From positions 3,968,001 to 4,032,000 of the forward strand of contig NZ_CP015118.1 of NCBI RefSeq assembly GCF_002116905.1: a stretch of 64,000 bases of DNA, read 5' to 3'. The notes under the pieces are model-generated. The model did not search any database. It was not told the DNA's origin and saw nothing but the letters and a program-made list of their open reading frames with translations. Shown in pieces: positions 41,112 to 49,485 of the stretch. Source of the DNA: Piscinibacter gummiphilus. GTDB taxonomy: Bacteria > Pseudomonadota > Gammaproteobacteria > Burkholderiales > Burkholderiaceae_C. Position 1 is the stretch's first letter. Every line of letters begins with the position of its first letter. The position numbers were made by a program, and so were the translations under genes.

Positions 41112-42146
41112 TTACTTCTTCTTGAAGATGTCGCGTTCGGCGGCCGACGGCAGGAAGGCATCGGTCCACACCGCCGCCGCGCTGACACGCTCCTTCGTCC
41201 CGAAGGCATCGGACACCTGGCTGGCCATCAGGCTCAGGCGGCCCGGGTTGACGGCGCCGAAGCCTTCGGCGCGCGCGTCGGGCGTGACCACCGTCGCGTC
41301 GAGGGCCATGTTCAGGCGGCGCAGTTCCAGGGCCTCGTTGATGATGCCGTCACGCGCCTTGACCGTCGCGATGCCGGCCTTCGGGTCGGCGATGGTGTCC
41401 TTCACGCCCTTCGTGAACGCGCGCAGGAACGCCTTCACGGCCTCGGGGTTCTTCTTCAGGAACGACTCGGAGGCGATCACCACGTTGCCGTACAGCTTCA
41501 CGCCGTACTGCGGGTACGGCAGGATCACCACGTCCTCGGCCTTCACGCCACGGGCCTCGAGGTTCAGCAGCGACGTGAACGAGAAGCCGGTGATGGCGTC
41601 GATGTCACCGCGCACGAGCATGGTCTCGCGCAGCGGCGGGTCCATCGCGGTCCAGGCCACGTTGGTGACCTGGTTCGCCTTCGCGAAGATGGGCCAGGCC
41701 TTGCGGCCGGCGTCGAACACCGGGGCGCCGAGCTTCTTGCCGCTCAGGTCGGCCGGCGTCTTGATGCCCGACTTCTTCAGCGCGAGCACCGCGGCCGGCG
41801 TGTTGTTGTAGACCATCATCACGGCCACCGGCTTGTTCGGCGCCGTGGGGTTGTTCGCGTGGAACTCCATCAGCGCGGCCAGGTCGGCGAAGCCCATGTC
41901 GTACGTGCCCGACGCCACGCGCGTGACCGTGCCGCCCGAGCCGTTGCCGGCGTCGATGGTGACGTCGAGCTTCTCGGCCTTGAAGTGGCCCTTGGCCGCC
42001 GGCACGAGGAACAGGGCCGCGGGGCCTTCGAAGCGCCAGTCGAGCTGGAACTTGATCGGAGTTTCCTGGGCGTGGACGACGGGGGCGGCGAAGGCGAACA
42101 GCGAGGCAGCGAGGGTGGCGAGCAAGCTGCGTTTGGTCAGGGCCAT
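41112..42146 (-). CDS. ABC transporter substrate-binding protein, NMT1/THI5-like
   Basis: A 344-residue periplasmic protein with a signal peptide (MALTKRSLLATLAASLF, cleavage near VVHAQ). The NMT1-type fold is recognisable by KFQLDWRFEGPAALFLVPAAKGHF, GTYDMGFADLAALMEF, and DLSGKKLGAPVFDAGRKAW. I chose the ATG at 42146 because it begins the signal peptide; the frame extends 18 codons upstream. Relatives bind taurine, sulfonates, nitrate, thiamine precursors or aromatic acids; I cannot tell which here. Confidence 0.92.
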   Translation of the reverse strand: MALTKRSLLATLAASLFAFAAPVVHAQETPIKFQLDWRFEGPAALFLVPAAKGHFKAEKLDVTIDAGNGSGGTVTRVASGTYDMGFADLAALMEFHANNPTAPNKPVAVMMVYNNTPAAVLALKKSGIKTPADLSGKKLGAPVFDAGRKAWPIFAKANQVTNVAWTAMDPPLRETMLVRGDIDAITGFSFTSLLNLEARGVKAEDVVILPYPQYGVKLYGNVVIASESFLKKNPEAVKAFLRAFTKGVKDTIADPKAGIATVKARDGIINEALELRRLNMALDATVVTPDARAEGFGAVNPGRLSLMASQVSDAFGTKERVSAAAVWTDAFLPSAAERDIFKKK

Positions 42147-42340
42147 TGCGGGAGAACTCCAACGAGGGTGGGAAGAATTGTTGGAGCCAACCTTCTGCAA
42201 GAAGCATGCGCACGTTAACGCACCGTCACAGTGCGCGCCATGGTGGTGCGATGCTCGGACGCCGGGCGTGCCGCCCCACGATGCAGCGCCATCGACCCTG
42301 ACGGCGTCGTGTGCACCCCGGCACGCCTACAGTCCGGCCC

Positions 42341-42946
42341 ATGGGCATGCTCGTGTGGGAATGGCTGGAACGACCCGGACTCGACGTGGCGGTGGTGTCG
42401 CGCGAGCCGGGCGGCTTCCACGTCGTCGAGGGCCACGCGGTGGTCGCCTGGGACGGCGACACGCTCGACCTGCGCTACCAGCTGACCTGCGACCCCGACT
42501 GGGTCTTCCGCGACGTCACGCTGCGCACGGCCCTCGGCAGCACCATGCACCACCTGACGCTGTGCCACGACGAGGCCGGCTGGTGGGCCGACGGCCAGGC
42601 GCGGCCCGACCTCGCCGCGGCGGTCGACATCGACATCATGGCCACGCCGCTCACCAACACGCTGCCGATCCGCCGCTCGGCCTGGACACCGGGGCAGCGC
42701 CACGACTTCACGATGGCGTACATCCGCCTGCCCGAACTGGTGGTGGTGCCGGTGGCGCAGCGCTACACCGCGCTGGAGCCAGGGCACTTCCGCTACGAAC
42801 TCGTGCCGGGGGCCTCGTACGCGGCGCCGTCGGAGGCACCGGGCTACCACCGCGTCGACGACGGCTTCACCGCCGAACTGGAGGTCGACGCCGACGGCTT
42901 CGTGCTGCACTACCCGCCGTACTGGCGGCGCCGTCCGGCGGCCTGA
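42341..42946 (+). CDS. Putative glycolipid-binding family protein
   Basis: A protein of about 201 residues matching in pattern the family annotated as putative glycolipid-binding (WEWLERPGLDVAVVS start, DWVFRDVTLRT, GWWADGQ, DIDIMATPLTNTLPIRR, and a YRVDDGFTAELEVDADGFVLHYPPYWRR-type end). There is no signal peptide. The ATG at 42341 fits the family start; 42347 is also possible. Its stop touches that of the convergent HxlR gene (42946/42947). The function of the family in bacteria is poorly defined. Confidence 0.75.
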   Translation: MGMLVWEWLERPGLDVAVVSREPGGFHVVEGHAVVAWDGDTLDLRYQLTCDPDWVFRDVTLRTALGSTMHHLTLCHDEAGWWADGQARPDLAAAVDIDIMATPLTNTLPIRRSAWTPGQRHDFTMAYIRLPELVVVPVAQRYTALEPGHFRYELVPGASYAAPSEAPGYHRVDDGFTAELEVDADGFVLHYPPYWRRRPAA

Positions 42947-43267
42947 TCAGGCCTCGCGCGACTGCTTCCATCGCACCGCCCAGGCGGTGAGCGGCGAAAA
43001 GGCCGTGGTGAGCTCGACTCCCATCGACGTCAACGCGTAGCCGCCCTCCCCACGCTCGACCAGCCCCGCCTCGCGCAGCTCGGCCAGGCGCTGGTTCAGC
43101 ACGCTCGGCGACACCTCGCCGCACTGCGCCTGGAGCGCGCGGAAGGTCAGCGTCGCGCCCTTCAGCTCCCACAGCAGGCGCAGCGTCCAGCGGCGCTGCA
43201 GGATGTCCATCGCCTCGTTGATGGCGGATTTGGCGAACTGGACGGCTTCGGGCGACGGGGTGCTCAT
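42947..43267 (-). CDS. HxlR-family transcriptional regulator
   Basis: A 106-residue winged-helix regulator (EAMDILQRRWTLRLLWELKGATLTFRALQ, VSPSVLNQRLAELREAGLVERGEGGYALT). HxlR proteins are dimeric repressors or activators often sensing aldehydes, quinones or redox stress. I chose the ATG at 43267; the frame is open upstream across the intergenic region. It is divergent from the AhpD-like gene, with two matched inverted repeats between them that are the likely operators. Confidence 0.9.
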   Translation of the reverse strand: MSTPSPEAVQFAKSAINEAMDILQRRWTLRLLWELKGATLTFRALQAQCGEVSPSVLNQRLAELREAGLVERGEGGYALTSMGVELTTAFSPLTAWAVRWKQSREA

Positions 43268-43276
43268 GGCCCCGAT

Positions 43277-43293
43277 GCTACCAAAACAGTAGC
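43277..43293. promoter_or_regulatory. Operator 1 for the HxlR regulator
   Basis: GCTAC-N7-GTAGC, a perfect five-base inverted repeat ten bases upstream of the HxlR start. Arm spacing equals that of operator 2. HxlR-family regulators are known to use short inverted repeats with a seven-base spacer. Confidence 0.65.
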
Positions 43294-43315
43294 AAATCGG
43301 ACGGATGCGTGTCAT

Positions 43316-43332
43316 GCTACGAATTCCATAGC
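43316..43332. promoter_or_regulatory. Operator 2 for the HxlR regulator
   Basis: GCTAC-N7-ATAGC, the same motif as operator 1 with one base changed, 39 bases away centre to centre and 14 bases before the AhpD-like start codon. Confidence 0.6.
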
Positions 43333-43346
43333 AAACGGAGACACCC

Positions 43347-43883
43347 ATGACCCGCATCGCCCCCGCCACACCGCCGCATCCCCCGCAAGTTCAGGCGGCG
43401 CTGGACCACCTCACACCTCCCGGCGTGGAGCCGCTGGTGCTCTTCCGAACGCTGGCCCGTTCGCCCCGGGTGTTCGGCAAGTTCCTGGCGGGATCGTTGC
43501 TCGACCCCGGACCGCTGTCGCTGCGCCACCGGGAAATCGTGATCCTGAGGACCTGTGCCCTGAACTTCTGCGAGTACGAGTGGGGCGTGCACGTCCGCTT
43601 CTTTGCCCAGAAAGCGGAGCTGACCGACGTTCAGATCGCCGCCACCGTGCTCGGTGGACCGGCCGACTGGACCGACGCCGAAGCGGCGCTGCTGGCCAGC
43701 TGCGACCGCCTCCACGCCGCCAGCCGCCTGGACGACCCTGCGTGGGACCGCCTCCACAGCTTCTTCGACGACACCCAGGTACTGGAAATCCTTGCATTGG
43801 CCGGGTTCTACCGCACCGTCAGCCTGGTGGCCAACGGCTTGCAACTGCCGCTGGAACCGGGGGCGGCACGCTTTCCGACTTGA
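43347..43883 (+). CDS. Carboxymuconolactone decarboxylase/AhpD-like protein
   Basis: A 178-residue helical protein of the carboxymuconolactone decarboxylase/AhpD superfamily (LSLRHREIVILRTCALNFCEYEWGVHVRFF). The two cysteines in RTCALNFCEYEWGVH are spaced differently from AhpD's CxxC, so a peroxidase role is not assured. Divergence from an HxlR regulator with operators suggests inducible expression in response to an electrophile or redox signal (inference). Confidence 0.85.
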   Translation: MTRIAPATPPHPPQVQAALDHLTPPGVEPLVLFRTLARSPRVFGKFLAGSLLDPGPLSLRHREIVILRTCALNFCEYEWGVHVRFFAQKAELTDVQIAATVLGGPADWTDAEAALLASCDRLHAASRLDDPAWDRLHSFFDDTQVLEILALAGFYRTVSLVANGLQLPLEPGAARFPT

Positions 43884-44223
43884 CCCATCCAGATCCAGAA
43901 GTTATCATTAACACTCGCAAGTCGATCCAACGGTTATGTTGGATCGCCCTCGCACTACTCGCGGATCTCCGAATCCCGTCGCGGTGCAGGTCTCTGTCGT
44001 TTCTCTCCGGCTGGTGCATCCAGCCCCATTGCCACGCCAGGCTCGCCCGGGCGGCGACCCTTTGACCAGGCCCGCCGTCCGTCCCCGAAGCCTCCCGCGG
44101 GCACTGGCTTCGCCTTTCGTGTCTTCAGTGCCCGTCGGCAGCCCTCGCGGCTGATGGCGTGACCGCCGCCGTCCGTGCACCGGGCGGTGTCCTGTCCACC
44201 CTTCACGAAAGGAGCCACGGCAC
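43884..44223 (+). other. Leader region of proVWX with a perfect palindrome
   Basis: 340 bases without a gene. At 43923-43946 there is a perfect nine-base inverted repeat (CGATCCAAC, six-base loop, GTTGGATCG) with no T-tract, so it looks more like an operator or leader hairpin than a terminator. An AT-richer patch (GTTATCATTAACACT) just before it may be a promoter. The remaining 270 bases are GC-rich; I could not assign a riboswitch class. Confidence 0.5.
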
Positions 44224-45465
44224 ATGGCCAAGTCCATCCACATCGATCACGTCTTCAAGGTCTTCGGCGACCACCCGGAAGACGCCCTCGCGCTCGTGCG
44301 CCAGGGGCTCTCCAAGCAGGAGATCCTCGCCCGCACCGGCCAGTCGATCGGCGTGTTCGACGCCTCTTTCGAGATCCAGGCCGGGGAGATCTTCGTGATC
44401 ATGGGCTTGTCGGGCTCGGGCAAGTCGACCCTCGTGCGGCTGCTCAACCGGTTGATCGAACCCACGGCCGGGCGCATCGTGATCGACGGCGACGACATCA
44501 ACGGCCACACCGATGCGAAGCTGCGCGCGCTGCGCCGCAAGGACATCGGCATGGTCTTCCAGTCCTTCGCGCTGATGCCGCACATGACCGTGCGCGACAA
44601 CACCGCCTTCGGCCTCGAACTCGCCGGCACGGGCCGACAGGAGCGGCTCGTGGCGGCCGACCTGGCGCTGGCGCAGGTGGGCCTCGCCGGCTGGGGCGAC
44701 AGCTATCCCGACGAACTCTCGGGTGGCATGCAGCAGCGCGTGGGCCTGGCCCGCGCGCTCGCGTCGGACCCCGCCATCCTGCTGATGGACGAGGCCTTCT
44801 CGGCGCTCGACCCGATCATCCGCTCCGAGATGCAGTCGGAGCTGCTCCGGCTGCAGCAGGTGCGCCGCCGCACCATCGTCTTCATCTCGCACGACCTCGA
44901 CGAGGCCATGCGCATTGGCGACCGCATCGCGATCATGAAGGACGGCGAGGTGGTGCAGGTGGGCACGCCCGACGAGATCCTCCGCCACCCGGCCGACGAC
45001 TTCGTGCGCAGCTTCGTGCGCGGCGTCGACGCGGCCGCGGTGTTCAAGGCCTCCGACATCGCGCGCCAGCCGCTCACGCTGATCGCCGAACACCAGGATC
45101 GCGGCGCCCGAGCGGCGCTCAAGCAGCTGGAAGACCAGGACCGCGACTTCGCCTACGTGCTGAGCCCGTCGAAACGCTACCTCGGCACCGTGTCCGCCGA
45201 CACGCTGCGCTCGGCCCTCGATGGCCATGTGGGCCCGCTCGGCCTGCAGCACGCGTTCCTCGACGGCCTGGAGCCGATCACGGCCGACGCCGCGGTGGCC
45301 GGCCTCGTGGGCCAGGTGGCCCAGTCGCCGTGCGCGGTGCCGGTCGTCGCCGGTGACGGGCGCTTCTGTGGCGTGATCAGCAAGACCACGCTGCTCAAGT
45401 TCCTCGACCGCGACACCCCGCCGATCGACCCCGCCACGCGCCCCGCCGCGGCCCTCGCCCACTGA
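44224..45465 (+). CDS. proV: Glycine betaine/proline ABC transporter ATP-binding protein ProV
   Basis: A 413-residue ATPase of the ProU type. Features: the long N-terminal insert typical of ProV (FKVFGDHPEDALALVRQG), Walker A (GLSGSGKSTLVRLL), signature (LSGGMQQRVGLARAL), Walker B (ILLMDEAFSALDPIIR), H-loop (ISHDLDEAM) and a C-terminal CBS-like region (about 280-405) that in relatives senses ionic strength. It is the first gene of proV-proW-proX for osmoprotectant uptake. Confidence 0.95.
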   Translation: MAKSIHIDHVFKVFGDHPEDALALVRQGLSKQEILARTGQSIGVFDASFEIQAGEIFVIMGLSGSGKSTLVRLLNRLIEPTAGRIVIDGDDINGHTDAKLRALRRKDIGMVFQSFALMPHMTVRDNTAFGLELAGTGRQERLVAADLALAQVGLAGWGDSYPDELSGGMQQRVGLARALASDPAILLMDEAFSALDPIIRSEMQSELLRLQQVRRRTIVFISHDLDEAMRIGDRIAIMKDGEVVQVGTPDEILRHPADDFVRSFVRGVDAAAVFKASDIARQPLTLIAEHQDRGARAALKQLEDQDRDFAYVLSPSKRYLGTVSADTLRSALDGHVGPLGLQHAFLDGLEPITADAAVAGLVGQVAQSPCAVPVVAGDGRFCGVISKTTLLKFLDRDTPPIDPATRPAAALAH

Positions 45466-45482
45466 ACCGAAGGAGTCCCCCG

Positions 45483-46622
45483 ATGAACGACATGCCCCAG
45501 ACCGTCGACCTGGCGACCCCCTCCCAGTTTTTCGTCCCGACACCGCAGCCGCCCGCGCTCGATCCGTGGGAGGCGCTGGCCGCCGCGCCCGATGCCACGA
45601 CGTCCACCGCGTGGCTGGACGCGCCCGCCGACCCGACGGCCCTCGCCACCACACCCACCCACCCGCTGCAGCAGCTGCTCGACGGCTCGCTGCCGCTCGA
45701 AGCCTGGATCAACCAGGGCCTCGGCTGGACGGTGGAACACCTGCGCCCCTTCTTCCAGACCGTGCGTGCGCCCATCGACGGCACGCTGACCTCGGTGCAA
45801 GGCCTGCTCCACGCCCTGCCCCCGCTGCCGATGCTCGCGCTGATCACGCTGCTGGCCTGGCAGTTCGCCGGCCGCAAGATCGCGGTCGGCACGGGACTCT
45901 CGCTGCTGGCCGTGTCGGCCCTGGGCATCTGGTCCGAGGCGATGGTGACGCTGTCGCTCGTGCTGACCTCGCTGCTGTTCTGCCTGCTGGTGGGCCTGCC
46001 GCTCGGCGTGCTGCTGGCCAGCAGCGACCGCGCCCAGCGGTTCATGCGCCCGGTGCTCGACGCGATGCAGACCACGCCCGCCTTCGTCTACCTCGTGCCG
46101 GTGGTGATGCTGTTCGGCATCGGCAACGTGCCCGGCGTCATCGTGACCATCGTGTTCGCGATCGCGCCGCTCGCGCGCCTGACGAACCTGGGCCTGCGCC
46201 AGGTGCGGCCCGACCTGATCGAGGCCGCCCGCGCCTTCGGTGCGTCGCCGTGGCAGATGCTGGTGAAGGTGCGGCTGCCGCTCGCGATGCCGTCGATCAT
46301 GGCCGGCATCAACCAGGCGCTGATGCTGTCGCTGTCGATGGTGGTGATCGCGTCGATGATCGCCGTGGGCGGCCTCGGCCAGATGGTGCTGCGCGGCATC
46401 GGCCGTCTGGACATGGGCCTCGCGACCGTGGGTGGCCTGGGCATCGTCCTGCTCGCGATCACGCTCGACCGCCTGACCCAGGCCATGGGCCAGCCGCGCC
46501 GCGGCGGCCACCGCTGGTGGCACGGCGGCCCGGTGGGTTTCCTGCTGCGCGGGCTGCAGCGCCTGCTGCGCCCGGCCCGTCCCGAAGAAGCCGAACCGGC
46601 GCCCGCGCTGAAGGAGTCCTGA
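45483..46622 (+). CDS. proW: Glycine betaine/proline ABC transporter permease ProW
   Basis: A 379-residue permease with a long soluble N-terminal extension (about 1-110), characteristic of ProW rather than of shorter OpuAB-type permeases, then about seven membrane helices and the conserved segment QTTPAFVYLVPVVMLFGIGN, AARAFGASPWQMLVKVRLPLAMP and NQALMLSLSMVVIASMI. It starts 18 bases after proV. Confidence 0.95.
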   Translation: MNDMPQTVDLATPSQFFVPTPQPPALDPWEALAAAPDATTSTAWLDAPADPTALATTPTHPLQQLLDGSLPLEAWINQGLGWTVEHLRPFFQTVRAPIDGTLTSVQGLLHALPPLPMLALITLLAWQFAGRKIAVGTGLSLLAVSALGIWSEAMVTLSLVLTSLLFCLLVGLPLGVLLASSDRAQRFMRPVLDAMQTTPAFVYLVPVVMLFGIGNVPGVIVTIVFAIAPLARLTNLGLRQVRPDLIEAARAFGASPWQMLVKVRLPLAMPSIMAGINQALMLSLSMVVIASMIAVGGLGQMVLRGIGRLDMGLATVGGLGIVLLAITLDRLTQAMGQPRRGGHRWWHGGPVGFLLRGLQRLLRPARPEEAEPAPALKES

Positions 46623-46624
46623 AC

Positions 46625-47620
46625 ATGCAAGCAACCCGTTCCCTCGTGCGCCACCTGCTGGGTGGTGCCCTCCTCGCTTTCGGCATCGCCACGCAGGCGC
46701 TCGCCGGGTCCCTGCCCGGCCAGGGCATCACCGTGCAGCCACTGAAAAGCTCGCTCGCGGAAGAGGCGTTCCAGACGCTGCTGGTGAACCGCGCGCTCGA
46801 GAAGCTCGGCTACACCGTGCTGCCGATGAAGGACCTGGAACCGGCCACCGAACACCTGGCCATCGCCAACGGCGACGCCACGTTCATGGCCAACCACTGG
46901 CACCGCCTGCACGCCTCGTTCTACGAGAACAGCGGCGGTGACGCGAAGCTCGTGCGGGGCGGTGTGTACGCCGAAGGCGCGGTCCAGGGCTACCTGATCG
47001 ACCGGGCCACGGCCGAGCGCCACGGCATCACGCACATCGACCAGCTCAAGGACCCCGCCATCGCGAAGCTCTTCGACACCGATGGCGATGGCCGCGCCGA
47101 CCTCACGGGCTGCAACCCCGGCTGGGGCTGCGAGCAGGCCATCGAGCAGCACCTCGCCGCCCACGGCCTGCGCGACAGCATCACGCACCGCCAGGGCAGC
47201 TACGCGGCGCTGATGGCCGACACGATGACCCGCTACAAGCAAGGCCAGCCCATCCTCTACTACACGTGGACGCCGTACTGGGTCAGCGCCGTGCTGCGCC
47301 CGGGGTCGGACGTCGTGTGGCTGCAGATGCCGGCCGGCGGCGCGTCGGACACGCGCCAGCCGAACGGGAAGGACTACGGCTTCCCCGCCGACCAGCAGCA
47401 GATCGTGGCGAACCGGGCCTTCATCGAGAAGAACCCGGCGGCCGCGCGCCTCTTCGAAGTCATGCGGCTGCCCATCGCCGACATCAACGCGCAGAACCTG
47501 CGCATGAGCCAGGGGGCCAACACCCAGCGGGATGTCGAGCGCCACGCCGACGGCTGGATCCGCGCGCACCAGCCCGTGTTCGACGGGTGGATCGCGGAGG
47601 CCCTCGCCGCGGCGCGCTGA
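46625..47620 (+). CDS. proX: Glycine betaine-binding periplasmic protein ProX
   Basis: A 331-residue binding protein with a signal peptide (cleavage after TQALA). It has the ProX signature DGDGRADLTGCNPGWGCE, whose two cysteines form a disulfide in the E. coli protein, and several tryptophans (NHWHRLH, YYTWTPYWV) suited to a cation-pi cage for betaine. It starts two bases after the proW stop; the three genes form one operon. Confidence 0.95.
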   Translation: MQATRSLVRHLLGGALLAFGIATQALAGSLPGQGITVQPLKSSLAEEAFQTLLVNRALEKLGYTVLPMKDLEPATEHLAIANGDATFMANHWHRLHASFYENSGGDAKLVRGGVYAEGAVQGYLIDRATAERHGITHIDQLKDPAIAKLFDTDGDGRADLTGCNPGWGCEQAIEQHLAAHGLRDSITHRQGSYAALMADTMTRYKQGQPILYYTWTPYWVSAVLRPGSDVVWLQMPAGGASDTRQPNGKDYGFPADQQQIVANRAFIEKNPAAARLFEVMRLPIADINAQNLRMSQGANTQRDVERHADGWIRAHQPVFDGWIAEALAAAR

Positions 47621-47629
47621 CGCCAGGCG

Positions 47630-49378
47630 TCAGAAGGTTTCCCAGTCGTCGCTCGCCGGGGCCGAGACCGCAGGCGCCGGGGACGGCGCTGCGGACACCG
47701 GAGCCGGCGCCGCCACGGGCTTCGGCTTCAGCACCGGCTTCGGCTCGGCCACACGAACCACGGGCGTGACCGCCGCGGGACGCACCGGTGCCGGCGCCGG
47801 CGCCAGGACCGGACGTGCTTCGCCACGCGCCAGCTGGAACACGCTCACCAGCTGCACCAGCTTGTCGGCCTGAACGCTCAGGCTGCTGGCAGCCGCGGCC
47901 GATTCCTCGACGAGCGCGGCGTTCTGCTGCGTCATCTGGTCGAGCTGGTTGACCGCCTCGTTGACCTGCGAGATGCCCTGGCCCTGCTCCTGCGTGGCCG
48001 TGCCCATCTCGCCGATCAGGTCGGCGACGCGGCGCACCTGCCCCACGAGGTCGTCCATCGTGCTGCCGGCCTCGTTGACCAGCTGCGAGCCGGCCTCGAC
48101 CTTCGTCACGCTCTCGCCGATCAGCGACTTGATCTCCTTCGCGGCCTCGGCGCTGCGCTGCGCGAGCGAACGCACTTCACCCGCGACGACCGCGAAGCCG
48201 CGGCCCTGTTCACCCGCACGCGCGGCTTCCACCGCGGCATTGAGCGCGAGGATGTTCGTCTGGAACGCGATGCCGTCGATCACGCCGATGATGTCGCCGA
48301 TCTTGCGCGAGCTGCCCGTGATCTCCTCCATCGTCTGCACGACGTTGCGCACCACCTCGCCGCCGCGCGTGGCGGTCACGCTCGCGGACTGGGCCAGCTG
48401 CGAGGCCGCCCCCATGGTGTCGACGCTCTGCTTGATGGTGGAGTTCATCTCCTCCATCGACGCCGCGGTCTCCTCGAGGTTCGAGGCCTGCTCCTCGGTG
48501 CGCTGGCTCAGGTCCGCGTTGCCCGAGGCGATCTGGCTCGCGCCCGTGGCGATCGATTCGCTCGACTGGCGCACCTGGCTCACCAGGTCGGCGAGGCGGG
48601 CGCGCATGGTGTCCATCGCGGCCAGCACGCTGCTGTCGTCACCGGCCTTCAGGTTCACCGACACGGCCAGGTTGCCCTTCGCCACTTCCTGGGCGATCTC
48701 GGCGGCATAGTCCGGCTCGCCGCCCAGCTGGCGCATGATCGAACGCACGAGCCACGTGCCCAGCACGCAGCCGCCCACGACGGCCAGCAGGATGAGGCCC
48801 GACAGCGTCCAGAACGTGCGGTCCACCGCCGCGGCGGCGGATTCGGTGTCGAGGCGGGCCAGCTCTTCCTGGCGCTTGGCGGCGTCCAGCAGCACGGTGC
48901 GCACCGCGATGTGCAGGCGGGCGCTGTCCTTGTGCAGCTCGGTCATCGCGTTCGGGTCGTTCCGGTCGGCCATCGCCTGGATGTTCGCGACGGCCGCCTT
49001 GTACTCGGCCCACGTCGACTCGAGCTTGCCGCCCAGTTCGCGCAGCGCGGGGTCGTCCGTCTCCTTCTTCAGCACGTCCATCGCCTCGAGCACCGATTTC
49101 TCGCTGTCCTCGTTGAACTTCAGTTCGCCCGCACGCGCCTTCGCATCGGTGTTCCAGATGTAGACGTACATGCGCCGGAAGTGCGTGGCGCCCTGGCGGG
49201 CGGCATCGACGACCACGCGCAACGGCTTCACCGTGTCGGTGTACATCGCCCGCTGCTGGTGGCTCAGGCGCTGGAGCTGCTGCATGCCGATGGCGCCCAC
49301 GGCGAGCAGGGTGACGACGAAGAAGAAGATCAACCCGATGAGTTTCTTCCGCAAGGTGAGGTTGGAATGGTGGTTCAT
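47630..49378 (-). CDS. Methyl-accepting chemotaxis protein 3 with a CheR-tethering tail
   Basis: A 582-residue chemoreceptor: membrane helices at about 12-32 and 193-213, a four-helix-bundle sensor between (MQQLQRLSHQQRAMYTDT, RQGATHFRRMYVYIWN), HAMP, and a signalling domain of a different subfamily from receptors 1 and 2 (SQRTEEQASNLEETAASMEE). A long Ala/Pro/Val linker of about 60 residues leads to the C-terminal DDWETF. It closely matches the NWETF pentapeptide that docks CheR and CheB on high-abundance enterobacterial receptors. A sigma-28 promoter lies upstream. It lies outside the main che block. Confidence 0.95.
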   Translation of the reverse strand: MNHHSNLTLRKKLIGLIFFFVVTLLAVGAIGMQQLQRLSHQQRAMYTDTVKPLRVVVDAARQGATHFRRMYVYIWNTDAKARAGELKFNEDSEKSVLEAMDVLKKETDDPALRELGGKLESTWAEYKAAVANIQAMADRNDPNAMTELHKDSARLHIAVRTVLLDAAKRQEELARLDTESAAAAVDRTFWTLSGLILLAVVGGCVLGTWLVRSIMRQLGGEPDYAAEIAQEVAKGNLAVSVNLKAGDDSSVLAAMDTMRARLADLVSQVRQSSESIATGASQIASGNADLSQRTEEQASNLEETAASMEEMNSTIKQSVDTMGAASQLAQSASVTATRGGEVVRNVVQTMEEITGSSRKIGDIIGVIDGIAFQTNILALNAAVEAARAGEQGRGFAVVAGEVRSLAQRSAEAAKEIKSLIGESVTKVEAGSQLVNEAGSTMDDLVGQVRRVADLIGEMGTATQEQGQGISQVNEAVNQLDQMTQQNAALVEESAAAASSLSVQADKLVQLVSVFQLARGEARPVLAPAPAPVRPAAVTPVVRVAEPKPVLKPKPVAAPAPVSAAPSPAPAVSAPASDDWETF

Positions 49379-49407
49379 GATTCGGGTTTGTACTGATAAC
49401 GTTCACG

Positions 49408-49434
49408 TCATCGGCACCGTACGCGTCGACTTGA
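49408..49434 (-). promoter_or_regulatory. Sigma-28 promoter of receptor 3
   Basis: Minus strand: TCAAGTCG, 11-base spacer, GCCGATGA; 30 bases upstream of the start codon. Confidence 0.75.
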
Positions 49435-49485
49435 GCGCGAATCCACCCCGGCGCTCCGCGGTTCGCCCGGGTATCCTGGCCCGGC

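Noticed and set aside
43884..44223. A riboswitch in the proVWX leader
   Set aside because: Considered because of the 340-base length, but apart from one palindrome no conserved core of a known class was recognisable.
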